In this document: piece after piece, positions 14,976 to 23,100 of the stretch
Layout: each line of letters begins with the position of its first letter
How positions within the stretch are numbered: the stretch's first letter is position 1
NCBI GenBank assembly: GCA_902782445.1
Contig: CACZNC010000030.1
Location: 1 to 33,763, forward strand
Reading direction: 5' to 3'
Source: an uncultured Ruminococcus sp.
GTDB taxonomy: Bacteria > Bacillota > Clostridia > Oscillospirales > CAG-272
DNA: 33,763 bases
Notes under the pieces: model-generated
What the model saw: only the letters and a program-made list of their open reading frames with translations
Databases searched by the model: none
What the model was told of the DNA's origin: nothing
Position numbers and translations under genes: made by a program

Positions 14976-16277
14976 ATGTCGGAAAAAACATTTCTTGCGG
15001 GAGCGGCGCGGGAAGACATCACGCCCCCCGTCGGCACTCTTTTGTACGGATATACCCCGGACACGGTCAGCGAATCCGTCCACGATCCGCTCACGACCAC
15101 CGCCGTCGCGTTCCGGCAGGGGGAGGAGTGTGCCGTCCTCATGACCGTCACGGTGGGGGACTTCGGGACCGCCCTCTGCGACGAGATCCGCCGTGAAATC
15201 GGGGAAGAACTCGGCCTGCCCCCGTCCCGGATCCTTGTGGCCGCCACCCACACCCATTCCGCCCCGAACGTCTCCGGCATCGAGGGATGGGGGGAGATCG
15301 ACCGGCCCTACGTGGACGGGATCCTCTTCCCGGCGATGAAAAAAGCCTGCAGGGACGCCGTTTCAAACCTTGCGCCCGCCGAGATCGCCGTGGGAGTCGT
15401 GAAGTCGAAGGTCGGGATCAACCGGCGGCAGCAGTACCGGGACGGCTCCATCGGCCTCGGCCAGAATCCCTGGGGATGCTATGACCCCTACATGACCTGC
15501 GTCTCCCTGAGAAACGCGGAGACGAAAAAGGGAATCGTCAATCTGATCCACTACGGATGCCACGGGACGGCGGCGGGGCGGAACCACGAGATCACCCGGG
15601 ACTGGTCGGGGATCATGACGGACCGCCTCGAAGCACAGACCGGGATCCTCACCGCCTACTGGAACGGAGCCCAGGGGGACGTGGGTCCGCGGCTCACCAA
15701 CGGAGCGACGGTCGGGAACATCAAATTCGTCGAAGAGCTCGGCGGCGTCGCAGCTCAGGACGCATGGAGGGCATGGGAAGCCCTCGGGCCGTACAAGGAA
15801 GGGATCCTCGGCATCCGGGAAGACACCGTGAAGATCCCGCGCAAGCCCCTTCTGCCCGAGGCGGAGGTCCGCGCGAAGCTCGATTCCTACGAGAATCCCG
15901 ACGCCCTCATCAACATCCAGCGGCTCGAATACGTCTACTACCGGGCGGTGATGGACGAATACGAGGCGGGGGAACCGGAATACGAAAAGGAGTTCCGCCT
16001 TCCGCAGACCATCCTCACCCTCGGCGATATCGCGTTCATCCCCTTCCCCTTCGAGATCTTCGCGGAGACCTCCATGCGGATGCGCGCCTATTCCCCCTTC
16101 CGCTATACCCTCTGCCTCTCCAACGCCAACGGCTACAACGCCTATCTGCCGACGGAGGATCAGATCGTCCGGGGCGGCTACGAGATCGGATGCTTCCTGT
16201 ACAGCAGCGCGCACCCCCTCGTCAACAACGCGGACCAGATCATCCTCGACGAAAACCTTCGGATCATGAACCAGTAA
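14976..16277 (+). CDS. Neutral/alkaline ceramidase-fold hydrolase, cytoplasmic
   Basis: The protein has 433 residues and corresponds to the N-terminal catalytic domain of neutral ceramidases, without a signal peptide or the C-terminal domain of secreted enzymes. Zinc-site residues are recognisable: His92 and His94 in ATHTHSAPN, His192/His196 in IHYGCHGT, Glu360 in PFPFEIF and the NGYNAYLPTE stretch (385-394). The motif that carries the catalytic serine in true ceramidases (GDVSPN) reads GAQGDVGPRL here, with Gly237 in its place. True ceramidase activity is therefore unlikely; hydrolysis of another amide or ester is plausible. AAGGAG precedes the ATG. It lies 35 nt after the glycyl-radical gene and 13 nt before the aminotransferase gene, almost certainly one operon. 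Confidence 0.88.
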   Translation: MSEKTFLAGAAREDITPPVGTLLYGYTPDTVSESVHDPLTTTAVAFRQGEECAVLMTVTVGDFGTALCDEIRREIGEELGLPPSRILVAATHTHSAPNVSGIEGWGEIDRPYVDGILFPAMKKACRDAVSNLAPAEIAVGVVKSKVGINRRQQYRDGSIGLGQNPWGCYDPYMTCVSLRNAETKKGIVNLIHYGCHGTAAGRNHEITRDWSGIMTDRLEAQTGILTAYWNGAQGDVGPRLTNGATVGNIKFVEELGGVAAQDAWRAWEALGPYKEGILGIREDTVKIPRKPLLPEAEVRAKLDSYENPDALINIQRLEYVYYRAVMDEYEAGEPEYEKEFRLPQTILTLGDIAFIPFPFEIFAETSMRMRAYSPFRYTLCLSNANGYNAYLPTEDQIVRGGYEIGCFLYSSAHPLVNNADQIILDENLRIMNQ

Positions 16278-16290
16278 GGAGGAACACGAT

Positions 16291-17463
16291 ATGTACCGGA
16301 TCGGACAGGAAGAAATCGACGCCCTCGCGAAATCGCTCCTCAGCCGCGACTTTTTCAAGATCAACAACAGCGGACAGGCGGTGCTCCGCTTTGAGGAGGA
16401 ATGGAAAACCCTTCTCGGCAAGCAGTACGCCCTGCTCATGACCTCCGGGTTCGCCGCGCTGGTCTCCGGACTCGTCGGCATGGGGATCGGCCCGGGAGAC
16501 GAGGTCATCGTCCCGGCGTACACCTACATCGCCACGGCCCTCGCGGTGCTCCAGACGGGCGCGGTCCCGGTGATCGCCGACGCGGACGAGACCCTCACCC
16601 TCTCCGCGGCGGACACGGCAAAGAAGATCAGCTCCCGCACCAAAGCCGTGATCCCCGTCCACATCCAGGGCTTCCCCTCCGATCTCGACGGGCTGAAAGA
16701 GGTCTGCCGGGACCGTGGGATCCGCATCCTCGAGGACGCCTGTCAGGCCGCGGGCGGGTTCTATCACGGGACTCCTCTCGGCGCGGTGGGCGACGCGGGG
16801 GCGTACAGCTTCAACTATTTCAAGATGCTGACTGCCGGCGAGGGCGGCGCGCTGGTGACGGACGACAGAACGATCCACGAACGGGCCCTGATCTATCACG
16901 ACGCCTCCGCGGTGGCCTTCTTCGGATCCCAGCTGGACGGCATTTCGGAGCCCCTCTTCGGCGGCACGGAATTCCGCGTGTCGGATCTGACCGGCGCGAT
17001 CCTGCGGGAACAGCTGAAACGGCTCCCCGGCATCCGGGCGGATCTGAAAAAGAATCAGGCCCTGCTCGCCTCCCTCCTCGACCGGAAATTCACCCTCGCT
17101 CCGTCCCACGACCGGGAGGGAGACTGCGGCACGACGCTGGCCCTGCGCTTCGGATCGGAAGAGGAGACCCGCCGGGTGCAGAAGGAAGCCGGGGAACGGG
17201 GGATAGGGCTGACCGTGCCGATCGACACCGGCAAGCACGTCTACACCAACTGGACGCAGGTGATGGAGAAGCGCGGCGCGTGGCATCCTCTGATGGATCC
17301 CTACAAGATGGAAGCCAACCGCGGCGCCCAGACGGACTACACCCCCGACATGTGCGCCTCCACTCTGGATCTGCTCTCCCGCACCGCCTACGTCGCGGTC
17401 AATCCCGACTGGACGGAGCAGGACGTCGAGAACGTGGCGAAGGTTCTGAATTCTGTGATTTGA
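16291..17463 (+). CDS. DegT/DnrJ/EryC1/StrS-family PLP aminotransferase
   Basis: The protein has 390 residues with fold-type I aminotransferase features. Asp149 in ILEDACQAAG contacts the pyridine nitrogen of PLP, and Lys178 in YSFNYFKMLTAGEGG is the Schiff-base lysine. The N-terminal TSGFAAL loop and the VPAYTYIATALA strand are also typical. The family transfers amino groups to keto-sugars or cyclitols (as in amino-sugar and aminoglycoside pathways), and some members are dehydratases; Lys178 supports aminotransfer. GGAGG stands 8 nt before the ATG. It is the last gene of the trio with the glycyl-radical and ceramidase-fold enzymes. The neighbours suggest it makes or recycles the amino group of a sugar-like compound. 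It could act in catabolism or in making a surface glycan; sequence alone cannot decide. Confidence 0.93.
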   Translation: MYRIGQEEIDALAKSLLSRDFFKINNSGQAVLRFEEEWKTLLGKQYALLMTSGFAALVSGLVGMGIGPGDEVIVPAYTYIATALAVLQTGAVPVIADADETLTLSAADTAKKISSRTKAVIPVHIQGFPSDLDGLKEVCRDRGIRILEDACQAAGGFYHGTPLGAVGDAGAYSFNYFKMLTAGEGGALVTDDRTIHERALIYHDASAVAFFGSQLDGISEPLFGGTEFRVSDLTGAILREQLKRLPGIRADLKKNQALLASLLDRKFTLAPSHDREGDCGTTLALRFGSEEETRRVQKEAGERGIGLTVPIDTGKHVYTNWTQVMEKRGAWHPLMDPYKMEANRGAQTDYTPDMCASTLDLLSRTAYVAVNPDWTEQDVENVAKVLNSVI

Positions 17464-17518
17464 TTTTTTGCTCTTTTCAGGAGAATTATTTAGCCGCTGA
17501 ATAAAAGGAGATCTAAAA

Positions 17519-18121
17519 ATGCAAGGAAGAGTATCGTATTGCCCATATTGTGGTGAAATCTATTCACCCAATGTTTTGAAATATAAATTAACTCAATGCC
17601 CTAGTTGTAAAAGCAATTATTCTCCCGTTGAATCTAAATACACAGTAGAACAGTATCAGAAAGTGGCTGACAAGCAAAATAGCATAAAGAATACTGACGG
17701 TAAAACGAGCAAAGCCAATTGGAACGACATTCTCTTTTTTGCTGAAATTAAAAAGAACGATTCATTTGACGAACATAAATATGAAGCAAGAGTGCTTTCT
17801 GACAGCATGCCTCCAAATGTTAATGATACCGCCACATCAGATAACAGAAAAGCAGACAGCAAACCTGTCACCATAGATTTAGATAAATCGTCCGGCAAGA
17901 ATATTAGAACAATAGCAAGAATTATTAAATGGATCGGAATACTCGAATCTATCCTTTTGATGGTTATTTATTTCAAGCAAGAACAATGGGAAATGGGAAT
18001 TATTCTTGCCATTACAGGAATCTTTGCAGCAATTATTATTTCTGTGTTCTTACATGGATTCTCAGAAATCGTTGACAGCAGTCATATAATTGCGCAATCT
18101 GTTTCGAATAAAAGCAAATAA
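17519..18121 (+). CDS. AT-rich zinc-ribbon membrane protein of unknown function
   Basis: The protein has 200 residues. An N-terminal zinc ribbon has Cys8-x2-Cys11 and Cys27-x2-Cys30. A polar, Ser/Lys/Asp-rich linker follows (about 40-128). Two membrane segments lie near the end (about 134-152 and 158-178), with a short cytoplasmic or external tail. The gene is strikingly AT-rich, with G+C near one third in the first 120 nt, against over 60% in its neighbours, and its codons follow suit (many AAA, AAT, ATT). AAAAGGAG lies 8 nt before the ATG, and a good terminator follows its stop. No enzyme or mobile-element motif is seen. It looks like recently acquired DNA, and the function is unknown. Confidence 0.85.
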   Translation: MQGRVSYCPYCGEIYSPNVLKYKLTQCPSCKSNYSPVESKYTVEQYQKVADKQNSIKNTDGKTSKANWNDILFFAEIKKNDSFDEHKYEARVLSDSMPPNVNDTATSDNRKADSKPVTIDLDKSSGKNIRTIARIIKWIGILESILLMVIYFKQEQWEMGIILAITGIFAAIIISVFLHGFSEIVDSSHIIAQSVSNKSK

Positions 18122-18148
18122 GGACGCACTCGATTCTATTCACGCTGA

Positions 18149-18190
18149 CTGCCGCCCCCTCGGAATGAGAGAAGCGGCAGCCGTTTTTTT
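18149..18190 (+). terminator. Intrinsic terminator after the AT-rich gene
   Basis: CTGCCGC (18149-18155) pairs with GCGGCAG (18174-18180), followed after CCG by T7 (18184-18190). On the minus strand there is no T-run, so it works in the plus direction only. Confidence 0.85.
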
Positions 18191-18214
18191 ATTCCTTTGT
18201 TTCAGCCGGAAATC

Positions 18215-21031
18215 TTATCCGTTCTGTTCTTCGGAGCCCTCCTGTTCTCCGTTCTGTTCGCTTTCGCCGTTTTCTTCGGGTTCCTGTTCGGGTTCTTCCT
18301 CCTTTGCTTCGACAGTGAATTCCGCCCGGCCGTTCTTCGAATTGATCGTGAAGGTCAGGGTATAGTCGCCGGGATCGAGCTCGACGGCGGGCGTGACGAG
18401 GATGCGGTCTCCGTCGATCTTCGCGGTCATGTTCTCCGCGGCGATCCTTACGTCCCCGGAGGTGAGCGCGGTGACGGCGATGCTCGCGTCCGCGAAGTCG
18501 TCCAGGTCAAAATCGGGGATCACGGCGATGCCTTCTTCGGTCATTTCAGCCGTAAAGGCGGGATCACGGTTTTCCATCAGGAGGCGGATCTCGCCGTTCA
18601 CCGCGACGAATTCCGCGTGCTTCATGTAGAGGTCGGGGAGATTCACGTCTTCGATCTCGTTTTTCGCGTTGATGCGGATGACACGCATGTCCTTGCCGAT
18701 GGCGTAGGCCGCGCCGTCGACGGAGACCGTGCCGGAGGTGTAGCCGGTGACGAATCCTTCGGCGGTCGCGGAGGCTTTCACGGAAGTCGCGAGGCCGTCA
18801 CCGCCCATGCGGTAGTCTTCGCCGATCACAAGGCCGGATTCGGCGGAAAGGACGGTCGCGATCTTTCCGGAAGCGAAGTCGTAGACGGTGTACTCGGACA
18901 GGGTCCTGCCGCCTTCGTAAACGCGCCCGTTCGCCGCGAGGATGCGGACCGCGGAGGCGTCGGGATCGTAGCTGCCGAAGGAGCCGTCGGAGACCGAGAG
19001 GTATTTCAGGGTTTCCACGGATCCGACTTCATTGTCGAAGACCGCGGTCACGCTCGCGCCGTCGGAAATCAGGATCTCCCGGATGGCCGCGCCGCGCTTT
19101 TCGGTCCAGACGCCGTTCTCACAGACAGCAGCCACGGAGTCGTCTTCCGCGATGAAGCGGACCGCGTCGGCACCTGGGATGGAGGAGACTGCCTGAGCGC
19201 CGCCCGCGTCCAGCACGAAGGTGTTCCTGCCGTCCTGACGGATCACGGAGGAGGAGGCTTTGCCGATCAGGACCGCGATCTCGTCGAGGGAGCCGTCCTT
19301 CTGCACGAACGCGCGTCTGCCAGATGCGACAACGCCGTTTTCGATCTCGGCGGGGATCAGGGTATAGACGCCGTCGTCCTCCATCCAGCGGTAGACTTTG
19401 CCGGCTTCGGCGTCCGCGTTTCTCACGATGATGTTCTGCTCTCTGCCGTCAAGGAAGGCGGTGAGGATGTAGCGGAACGCGCCTCCTTCATAGACGCGGA
19501 AGGATTCGGTGAGGGCGGTGAGATACCGGCTGTCCGCGGAGACCGGGACCCCTTCGATCACCTCCGCCACGGCGCCGCCGCAGAGAACGACGGAGGCCTG
19601 TCTGCCGGGGGTCAGTTTCGCGGAGAGTTTTCCTGCGTCGATCCCGGCGGTCTTGTTTCCGAGGGCGTAGGTTTCCTCGCCGATGCGCACGCTGGAAGAG
19701 GTCAGACGGTTCACCGTGCCGGACGCGAGGGAGCAGACCTCCTCGATTTTCAGCTGTTTCGCGGCCTTGTTCCAGTAGTAGAGCACGTAGTCGCCGCTGA
19801 CCGCGTCCTCGGGATTGACGATCTCGTCGGGCTTTTCGTTCCCCGCCAGGTTGACTTTGCCCTCGCCGTCCACTTTCAGCTGTCCGAAGGAGAGGGGGGT
19901 GAGCAGCGCGGTTTTCGCCATGCCGCCCTCCGCGGGTTTCAGAAGCTCGAAGCGGTAGAAGCCGAGCATGGATTCGAGGTCCCCGGCGTCCGTGATCCGG
20001 GAGAGCAGTCCGTCCTCCCCGAACGCGTAGACCATCAGTTCGCTGTCGTTGGTGGAAAGAGGTTCGGAATACCGGTCGACCAGCACGTAGGCGTCGCCGC
20101 CGATCTTCACCTTGCCGCCGTCCACCGTGACCTTGCCGGCTTTTTCGCGGACCGAAGCGGGAACGGCGGAGAGGATCTTTTCAGCCCCGCCGTCTTTCTT
20201 GAGGATCAGGCGGTAGGTCTCGCCGAGGTGTTCGTCGGGATCCCCGATGCCGCCCTCCGCGCCGTTCACGGTCAGCAGGGAGCCGTCGGCGGTCCGCAGG
20301 GAGACATAGCCGTTCTTCACGACCGTGCTGCCGTTCAGGGAATAGCGGTTGGTGGCTTCGAGCACGGCCTCAGTCATTTCGTAGCCGAAGACTTCCTCGA
20401 TCACGGTGGTGGAAACCGTCGCCGCGGAGCCTGCCGCCGTGGTTCTCGTGACGAGCATTTCAGCGGTCAGCGCGTTGTAGAGGATGACGGCGCACTCCGC
20501 CCGGGAGAGGGTCTCGTTGTAGCGCACGTCTTCCAGCCCGCGGTCAAGTCCGAGACGCACGGCCTGATTGATGTAGGACCAGGGATAGCCCGCGTTCATG
20601 CTGTCCGTCTCCTGGCCGAGGACTCTCACAAGCATCGTCATGGCGTCCTGCTTGGTGATGCCGCCCTTCGGATTGAAGGTCGTGCCCGTGGTGCCGCGGA
20701 TGTAGCCGGAGGCGTTCGCCCACGAGATCGCGCCGTTGTAATAAGGTTCGTAGAGGTCGGTGAAGCGGGTGGTGTTCTCGCGCCCCGCGTCGTCCCGTCC
20801 CAGCATCAGCCGGAAGAGCAGCGCGGCCATCTGTTCGCGGCTCACTTTCTCGTCGGGCGTGAATTCCGTTTCGCTCGTGCCCTTGATGACGCCGATGTCG
20901 GAGAGCATGGAGATCGCGGTGGATGCCTTGTTGTCCTCCTTTACGTCTTCATAGGCTCTCGCTCCCGCTCCGACGGCGGAACCCGCGATCATCAGCGCCG
21001 CGAGCGCAGCGGATAAGAATTGTTTTTTCAT
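18215..21031 (-). CDS. Large exported SLH-domain surface protein
   Basis: The protein has 938 residues. A Sec signal peptide (1-26, Lys at 2-3, likely cut after AGARA) is followed by three S-layer homology motifs at about 27-75, 89-138 and 148-190, each with the usual F/Y-x-D and G...F-x-P pattern (e.g. GTTFNPKGGITKQDA). SLH domains bind pyruvylated wall polymers and tether the protein to the cell wall. The remaining ~740 residues are rich in beta-strand-like Val/Thr/Gly/Asp repeats without a recognisable enzyme motif. The tail after about 915 is acidic and rich in Glu/Gln/Asn/Gly. The ATG at 21031 has AAGGAGGA 7 nt upstream. A good promoter sits at 21086-21114. The function of the large C-terminal region is unknown. 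Confidence 0.92.
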   Translation of the reverse strand: MKKQFLSAALAALMIAGSAVGAGARAYEDVKEDNKASTAISMLSDIGVIKGTSETEFTPDEKVSREQMAALLFRLMLGRDDAGRENTTRFTDLYEPYYNGAISWANASGYIRGTTGTTFNPKGGITKQDAMTMLVRVLGQETDSMNAGYPWSYINQAVRLGLDRGLEDVRYNETLSRAECAVILYNALTAEMLVTRTTAAGSAATVSTTVIEEVFGYEMTEAVLEATNRYSLNGSTVVKNGYVSLRTADGSLLTVNGAEGGIGDPDEHLGETYRLILKKDGGAEKILSAVPASVREKAGKVTVDGGKVKIGGDAYVLVDRYSEPLSTNDSELMVYAFGEDGLLSRITDAGDLESMLGFYRFELLKPAEGGMAKTALLTPLSFGQLKVDGEGKVNLAGNEKPDEIVNPEDAVSGDYVLYYWNKAAKQLKIEEVCSLASGTVNRLTSSSVRIGEETYALGNKTAGIDAGKLSAKLTPGRQASVVLCGGAVAEVIEGVPVSADSRYLTALTESFRVYEGGAFRYILTAFLDGREQNIIVRNADAEAGKVYRWMEDDGVYTLIPAEIENGVVASGRRAFVQKDGSLDEIAVLIGKASSSVIRQDGRNTFVLDAGGAQAVSSIPGADAVRFIAEDDSVAAVCENGVWTEKRGAAIREILISDGASVTAVFDNEVGSVETLKYLSVSDGSFGSYDPDASAVRILAANGRVYEGGRTLSEYTVYDFASGKIATVLSAESGLVIGEDYRMGGDGLATSVKASATAEGFVTGYTSGTVSVDGAAYAIGKDMRVIRINAKNEIEDVNLPDLYMKHAEFVAVNGEIRLLMENRDPAFTAEMTEEGIAVIPDFDLDDFADASIAVTALTSGDVRIAAENMTAKIDGDRILVTPAVELDPGDYTLTFTINSKNGRAEFTVEAKEEEPEQEPEENGESEQNGEQEGSEEQNG

Positions 21032-21085
21032 GAATCGTCCTCCTTGGGATCTGGTTCGTTTGCCGGTCTCATTGCCGACGCGGAC

Positions 21086-21114
21086 ATGATACCACGGAAC
21101 GATTCCGAAGTCAA
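21086..21114 (-). promoter_or_regulatory. Sigma-A promoter for the SLH protein gene
   Basis: On the minus strand, TTGACT (21114-21109), a 17-nt spacer, then TATCAT (21091-21086). It gives a leader of about 50 nt ending in AAGGAGGA. Confidence 0.8.
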
Positions 21115-21120
21115 CGGTTT

Positions 21121-21179
21121 TTGTGCACATGAAACATATTTGAAATATTAGTTCATGAATTTTTCATCATTTTGCACAA
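21121..21179. repeat. Nested inverted repeats upstream of the SLH promoter
   Basis: TTGTGCA (21121-21127) pairs with TGCACAA (21173-21179). Inside, CATGAA (21128-21133) pairs with TTCATG (21152-21157), and ATATTT (21136-21141) mirrors AAATAT (21143-21148) around one base. This AT-rich block lies just upstream of the SLH promoter -35 box and could be an UP element or operator. The rest of 21180-21264 shows no gene or clear signal. Confidence 0.5.
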
Positions 21180-21264
21180 GTTTTCCTTGTCTTCCTCCGT
21201 CTGCCGCGCGTTTTTTCCGATGCGGAGGATACGGCGGAAAAGACTGCCGACGACTTGGATCGGC

Positions 21265-21294
21265 AAAGAAAAAGCCCTCCTTTCGGAAGACTTT
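21265..21294 (-). terminator. Intrinsic terminator after the coiled-coil serine hydrolase gene
   Basis: On the minus strand, AAAGTCTTCC (21294-21285) pairs with GGAGGGCTTT (21280-21271) around a GAAA tetraloop, followed by a T-rich tail (TTCTTT). It ends the long minus-strand gene run that enters from the right edge. Confidence 0.85.
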
Positions 21295-21318
21295 CTCACG
21301 GCTAAAAAACGGAGGATC

Positions 21319-23046
21319 CTATTTGCCCGACGCGTGTAGGACCTTGGTCATTTCCACGATGTTCGCATAATACTGCGCGGCGACCGCTCCGCCGTCCTCG
21401 TAGTCGGTCATGATGACAAGGATGTAAGGCTGGGTGTCGTAGACGATTGCCATGTCGTGATAGGAATCCACGTCCCATCCATATTTGTGGCAGACCAGCG
21501 TGTCGGGATAGCGGTCGGCGATCAGGTTTCCGTATTTCGAGCGGGACATGAGGGAGCGCATCCAGACGGCGTATTCCGAGCCCTCTTCAAAATACTTGTA
21601 GACTTCTTTCAGAAAGATCGAGCAGTCCCGGGCCGAGAGGTTCATGAAGTCCGTCGGCGTCCCCCGGATCCCGAGCTCGTCCACCGCCCGGTAGAAGGAA
21701 TCGTACCCGAAGCGGTTGTAGATCTGCATGAACGCGATGTTGTCGCTGTACAGCAGGGCGTATTCGAAGAGATCCCGGATCGTCATTCTGACCCCGGCTT
21801 CCATCTCCATGATCTCGCCGGAGCCTTCCTCGTACATCGTCTCGGGATCGTACACCCATTCTTCGTCCAGATTGTACTTCTCCTCCCCGGGTCCGTAGAG
21901 GATCTTCCCGTTCTCGTCCCGCATCCGCCCCGCTTCGAAGGCTTCGATCTCGCGGAAGACGGTGTAGAGATAGGGCACCTTGATGAGGGAGGCGGCGTAC
22001 CGGATGTCGTCGGCGCGATAGGTCACGACCTCGTGGGTGATGAGGTTTTCGTAATAATAGGAAAGGGTCGGATAGATCTCGGTGAGGCGGTCCGTCCCGG
22101 AGATCCAGTCCCAGCGGAGGGGCGCGCCCTTCTGCATGTACTGGATCAGCACCCGTTCGGGTTCGGTGAGGGGTTCCGGCACCGGCTCGATGACGGGAGC
22201 GGGCGGAGGCGTCGGGGCGGGTTCTGTCTTCTGACCCTCGTCCGGAACCGGTTCGGGTTCTATGGGCGCGGGTTCGGGTTCCCCGGGCGATTCCGCGTTC
22301 TGTTCGCCCTGCGCGGGTTCGGGCGGATCTGCGATGACCGGAGGCTCTTCCGGGACGGGCTCCGGTTCCGGCGGGGGCTGGGAGCCCGTCGGTTCGATCC
22401 CCCGCTCTTCCACGGGACCTTCCGTCGGCGCCTCGATGCCGGAATCCGCGGGATCCGCTTCGAGGGTCAGGAATGAGACATAATCGGCTCCCATCGGGCT
22501 GACGAGAGGCGTTTCGGCCTCCTCCCATGCCCGGATCTGCGCGCGGGCTCCGTCGAGCTCGGCTTCGAGGGATCCGACCGTTTCCCGCAGATCGTCGCTC
22601 CTCTCTCTGAGGGCGCGGATCTTGTCCGCCTGAAGCTGGATCTTGCGGTTGAGCGCGTTCATTTCCTCCCGGAGCGTGTCGGCGGTGCGGTTGGCCTCGG
22701 CAAGGCGGGACGCGATCTGGGTGTTCGACTCCTCCATATCCTCTTCCGCATCCTCGAGAAGCTCGATCATGGCCTCGAGTCCGTCGATCTTGAGGGCTTT
22801 CGCGTCCATCTCGTCTTCCGCGGTCTTCTTTTCGGCTTCGAGGGCGTCGATCTCCGCGTTCAGGTCGGAAAGCTCCCGGTTCAGCTCCGTCACACGGAGG
22901 GACAGGGCGTCGTTGGATTCGCTGACCGAATGAAGCGTCAGGACTGCCGTGCGGTAGAGCACCGCGAGGGTCACCGTGGAGGCGAGAAGGGCGAAGGAGA
23001 GTAAGATCAGGAAGGCGTTGAGAGCTCTTCCCTTTTTCACTTGCAT
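21319..23046 (-). CDS. Membrane-anchored coiled-coil SxxK serine hydrolase (class A beta-lactamase fold)
   Basis: The protein has 575 residues. An N-terminal membrane anchor (about 9-32) is followed by a long coiled coil (about 40-175), a Pro/Glu-rich linker (about 200-298) and a C-terminal penicillin-recognising domain (about 300-575). Its catalytic triplets are Ser353-x-x-Lys356 (AASLIKVPYL), Ser434-Asp-Asn436 (LYSDNIAF) and Lys521-Tyr-Gly523 (HKYGW). No clear Glu166 counterpart is seen in the TPTDFMNLSARD region, so efficient beta-lactamase turnover is doubtful; DD-peptidase or other peptidoglycan hydrolase activity is possible. GGAGG precedes the ATG at 23046. It lies about 54 nt after divIC and is the last gene of the run. 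In Bacillus and many Clostridia spoIIE follows divIC, so this position is unusual. Confidence 0.88.
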   Translation of the reverse strand: MQVKKGRALNAFLILLSFALLASTVTLAVLYRTAVLTLHSVSESNDALSLRVTELNRELSDLNAEIDALEAEKKTAEDEMDAKALKIDGLEAMIELLEDAEEDMEESNTQIASRLAEANRTADTLREEMNALNRKIQLQADKIRALRERSDDLRETVGSLEAELDGARAQIRAWEEAETPLVSPMGADYVSFLTLEADPADSGIEAPTEGPVEERGIEPTGSQPPPEPEPVPEEPPVIADPPEPAQGEQNAESPGEPEPAPIEPEPVPDEGQKTEPAPTPPPAPVIEPVPEPLTEPERVLIQYMQKGAPLRWDWISGTDRLTEIYPTLSYYYENLITHEVVTYRADDIRYAASLIKVPYLYTVFREIEAFEAGRMRDENGKILYGPGEEKYNLDEEWVYDPETMYEEGSGEIMEMEAGVRMTIRDLFEYALLYSDNIAFMQIYNRFGYDSFYRAVDELGIRGTPTDFMNLSARDCSIFLKEVYKYFEEGSEYAVWMRSLMSRSKYGNLIADRYPDTLVCHKYGWDVDSYHDMAIVYDTQPYILVIMTDYEDGGAVAAQYYANIVEMTKVLHASGK

Positions 23047-23100
23047 GAATTCCTCCGAAATGGCGCGATCCCGCGAAAAGCTCGCAGGATCGGAACCGGT

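Noticed and set aside
17460..17490. A promoter for the AT-rich gene (TTGATT with an AATTAT-like -10)
   Set aside because: The -10 matches only about half of consensus and AT-rich DNA gives such matches by chance; not strong enough to annotate.
18149..18180. The hairpin as a terminator for the SLH gene as well
   Set aside because: On the minus strand no T-run follows the hairpin, so it is counted as a plus-strand terminator only.
18197..21016. A ~939-residue open frame opposite the SLH protein gene
   Set aside because: The minus strand has signal peptide, SLH motifs, promoter and ribosome site; the plus frame is compositionally biased shadow sequence rich in Gly/Asp/Val/Arg.
21155..21370. 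A 71-residue plus-strand frame in the gap upstream of the SLH gene
   Set aside because: It has no convincing ribosome site, crosses a terminator hairpin of the opposite strand and overlaps the hydrolase gene's end; no family pattern is seen.
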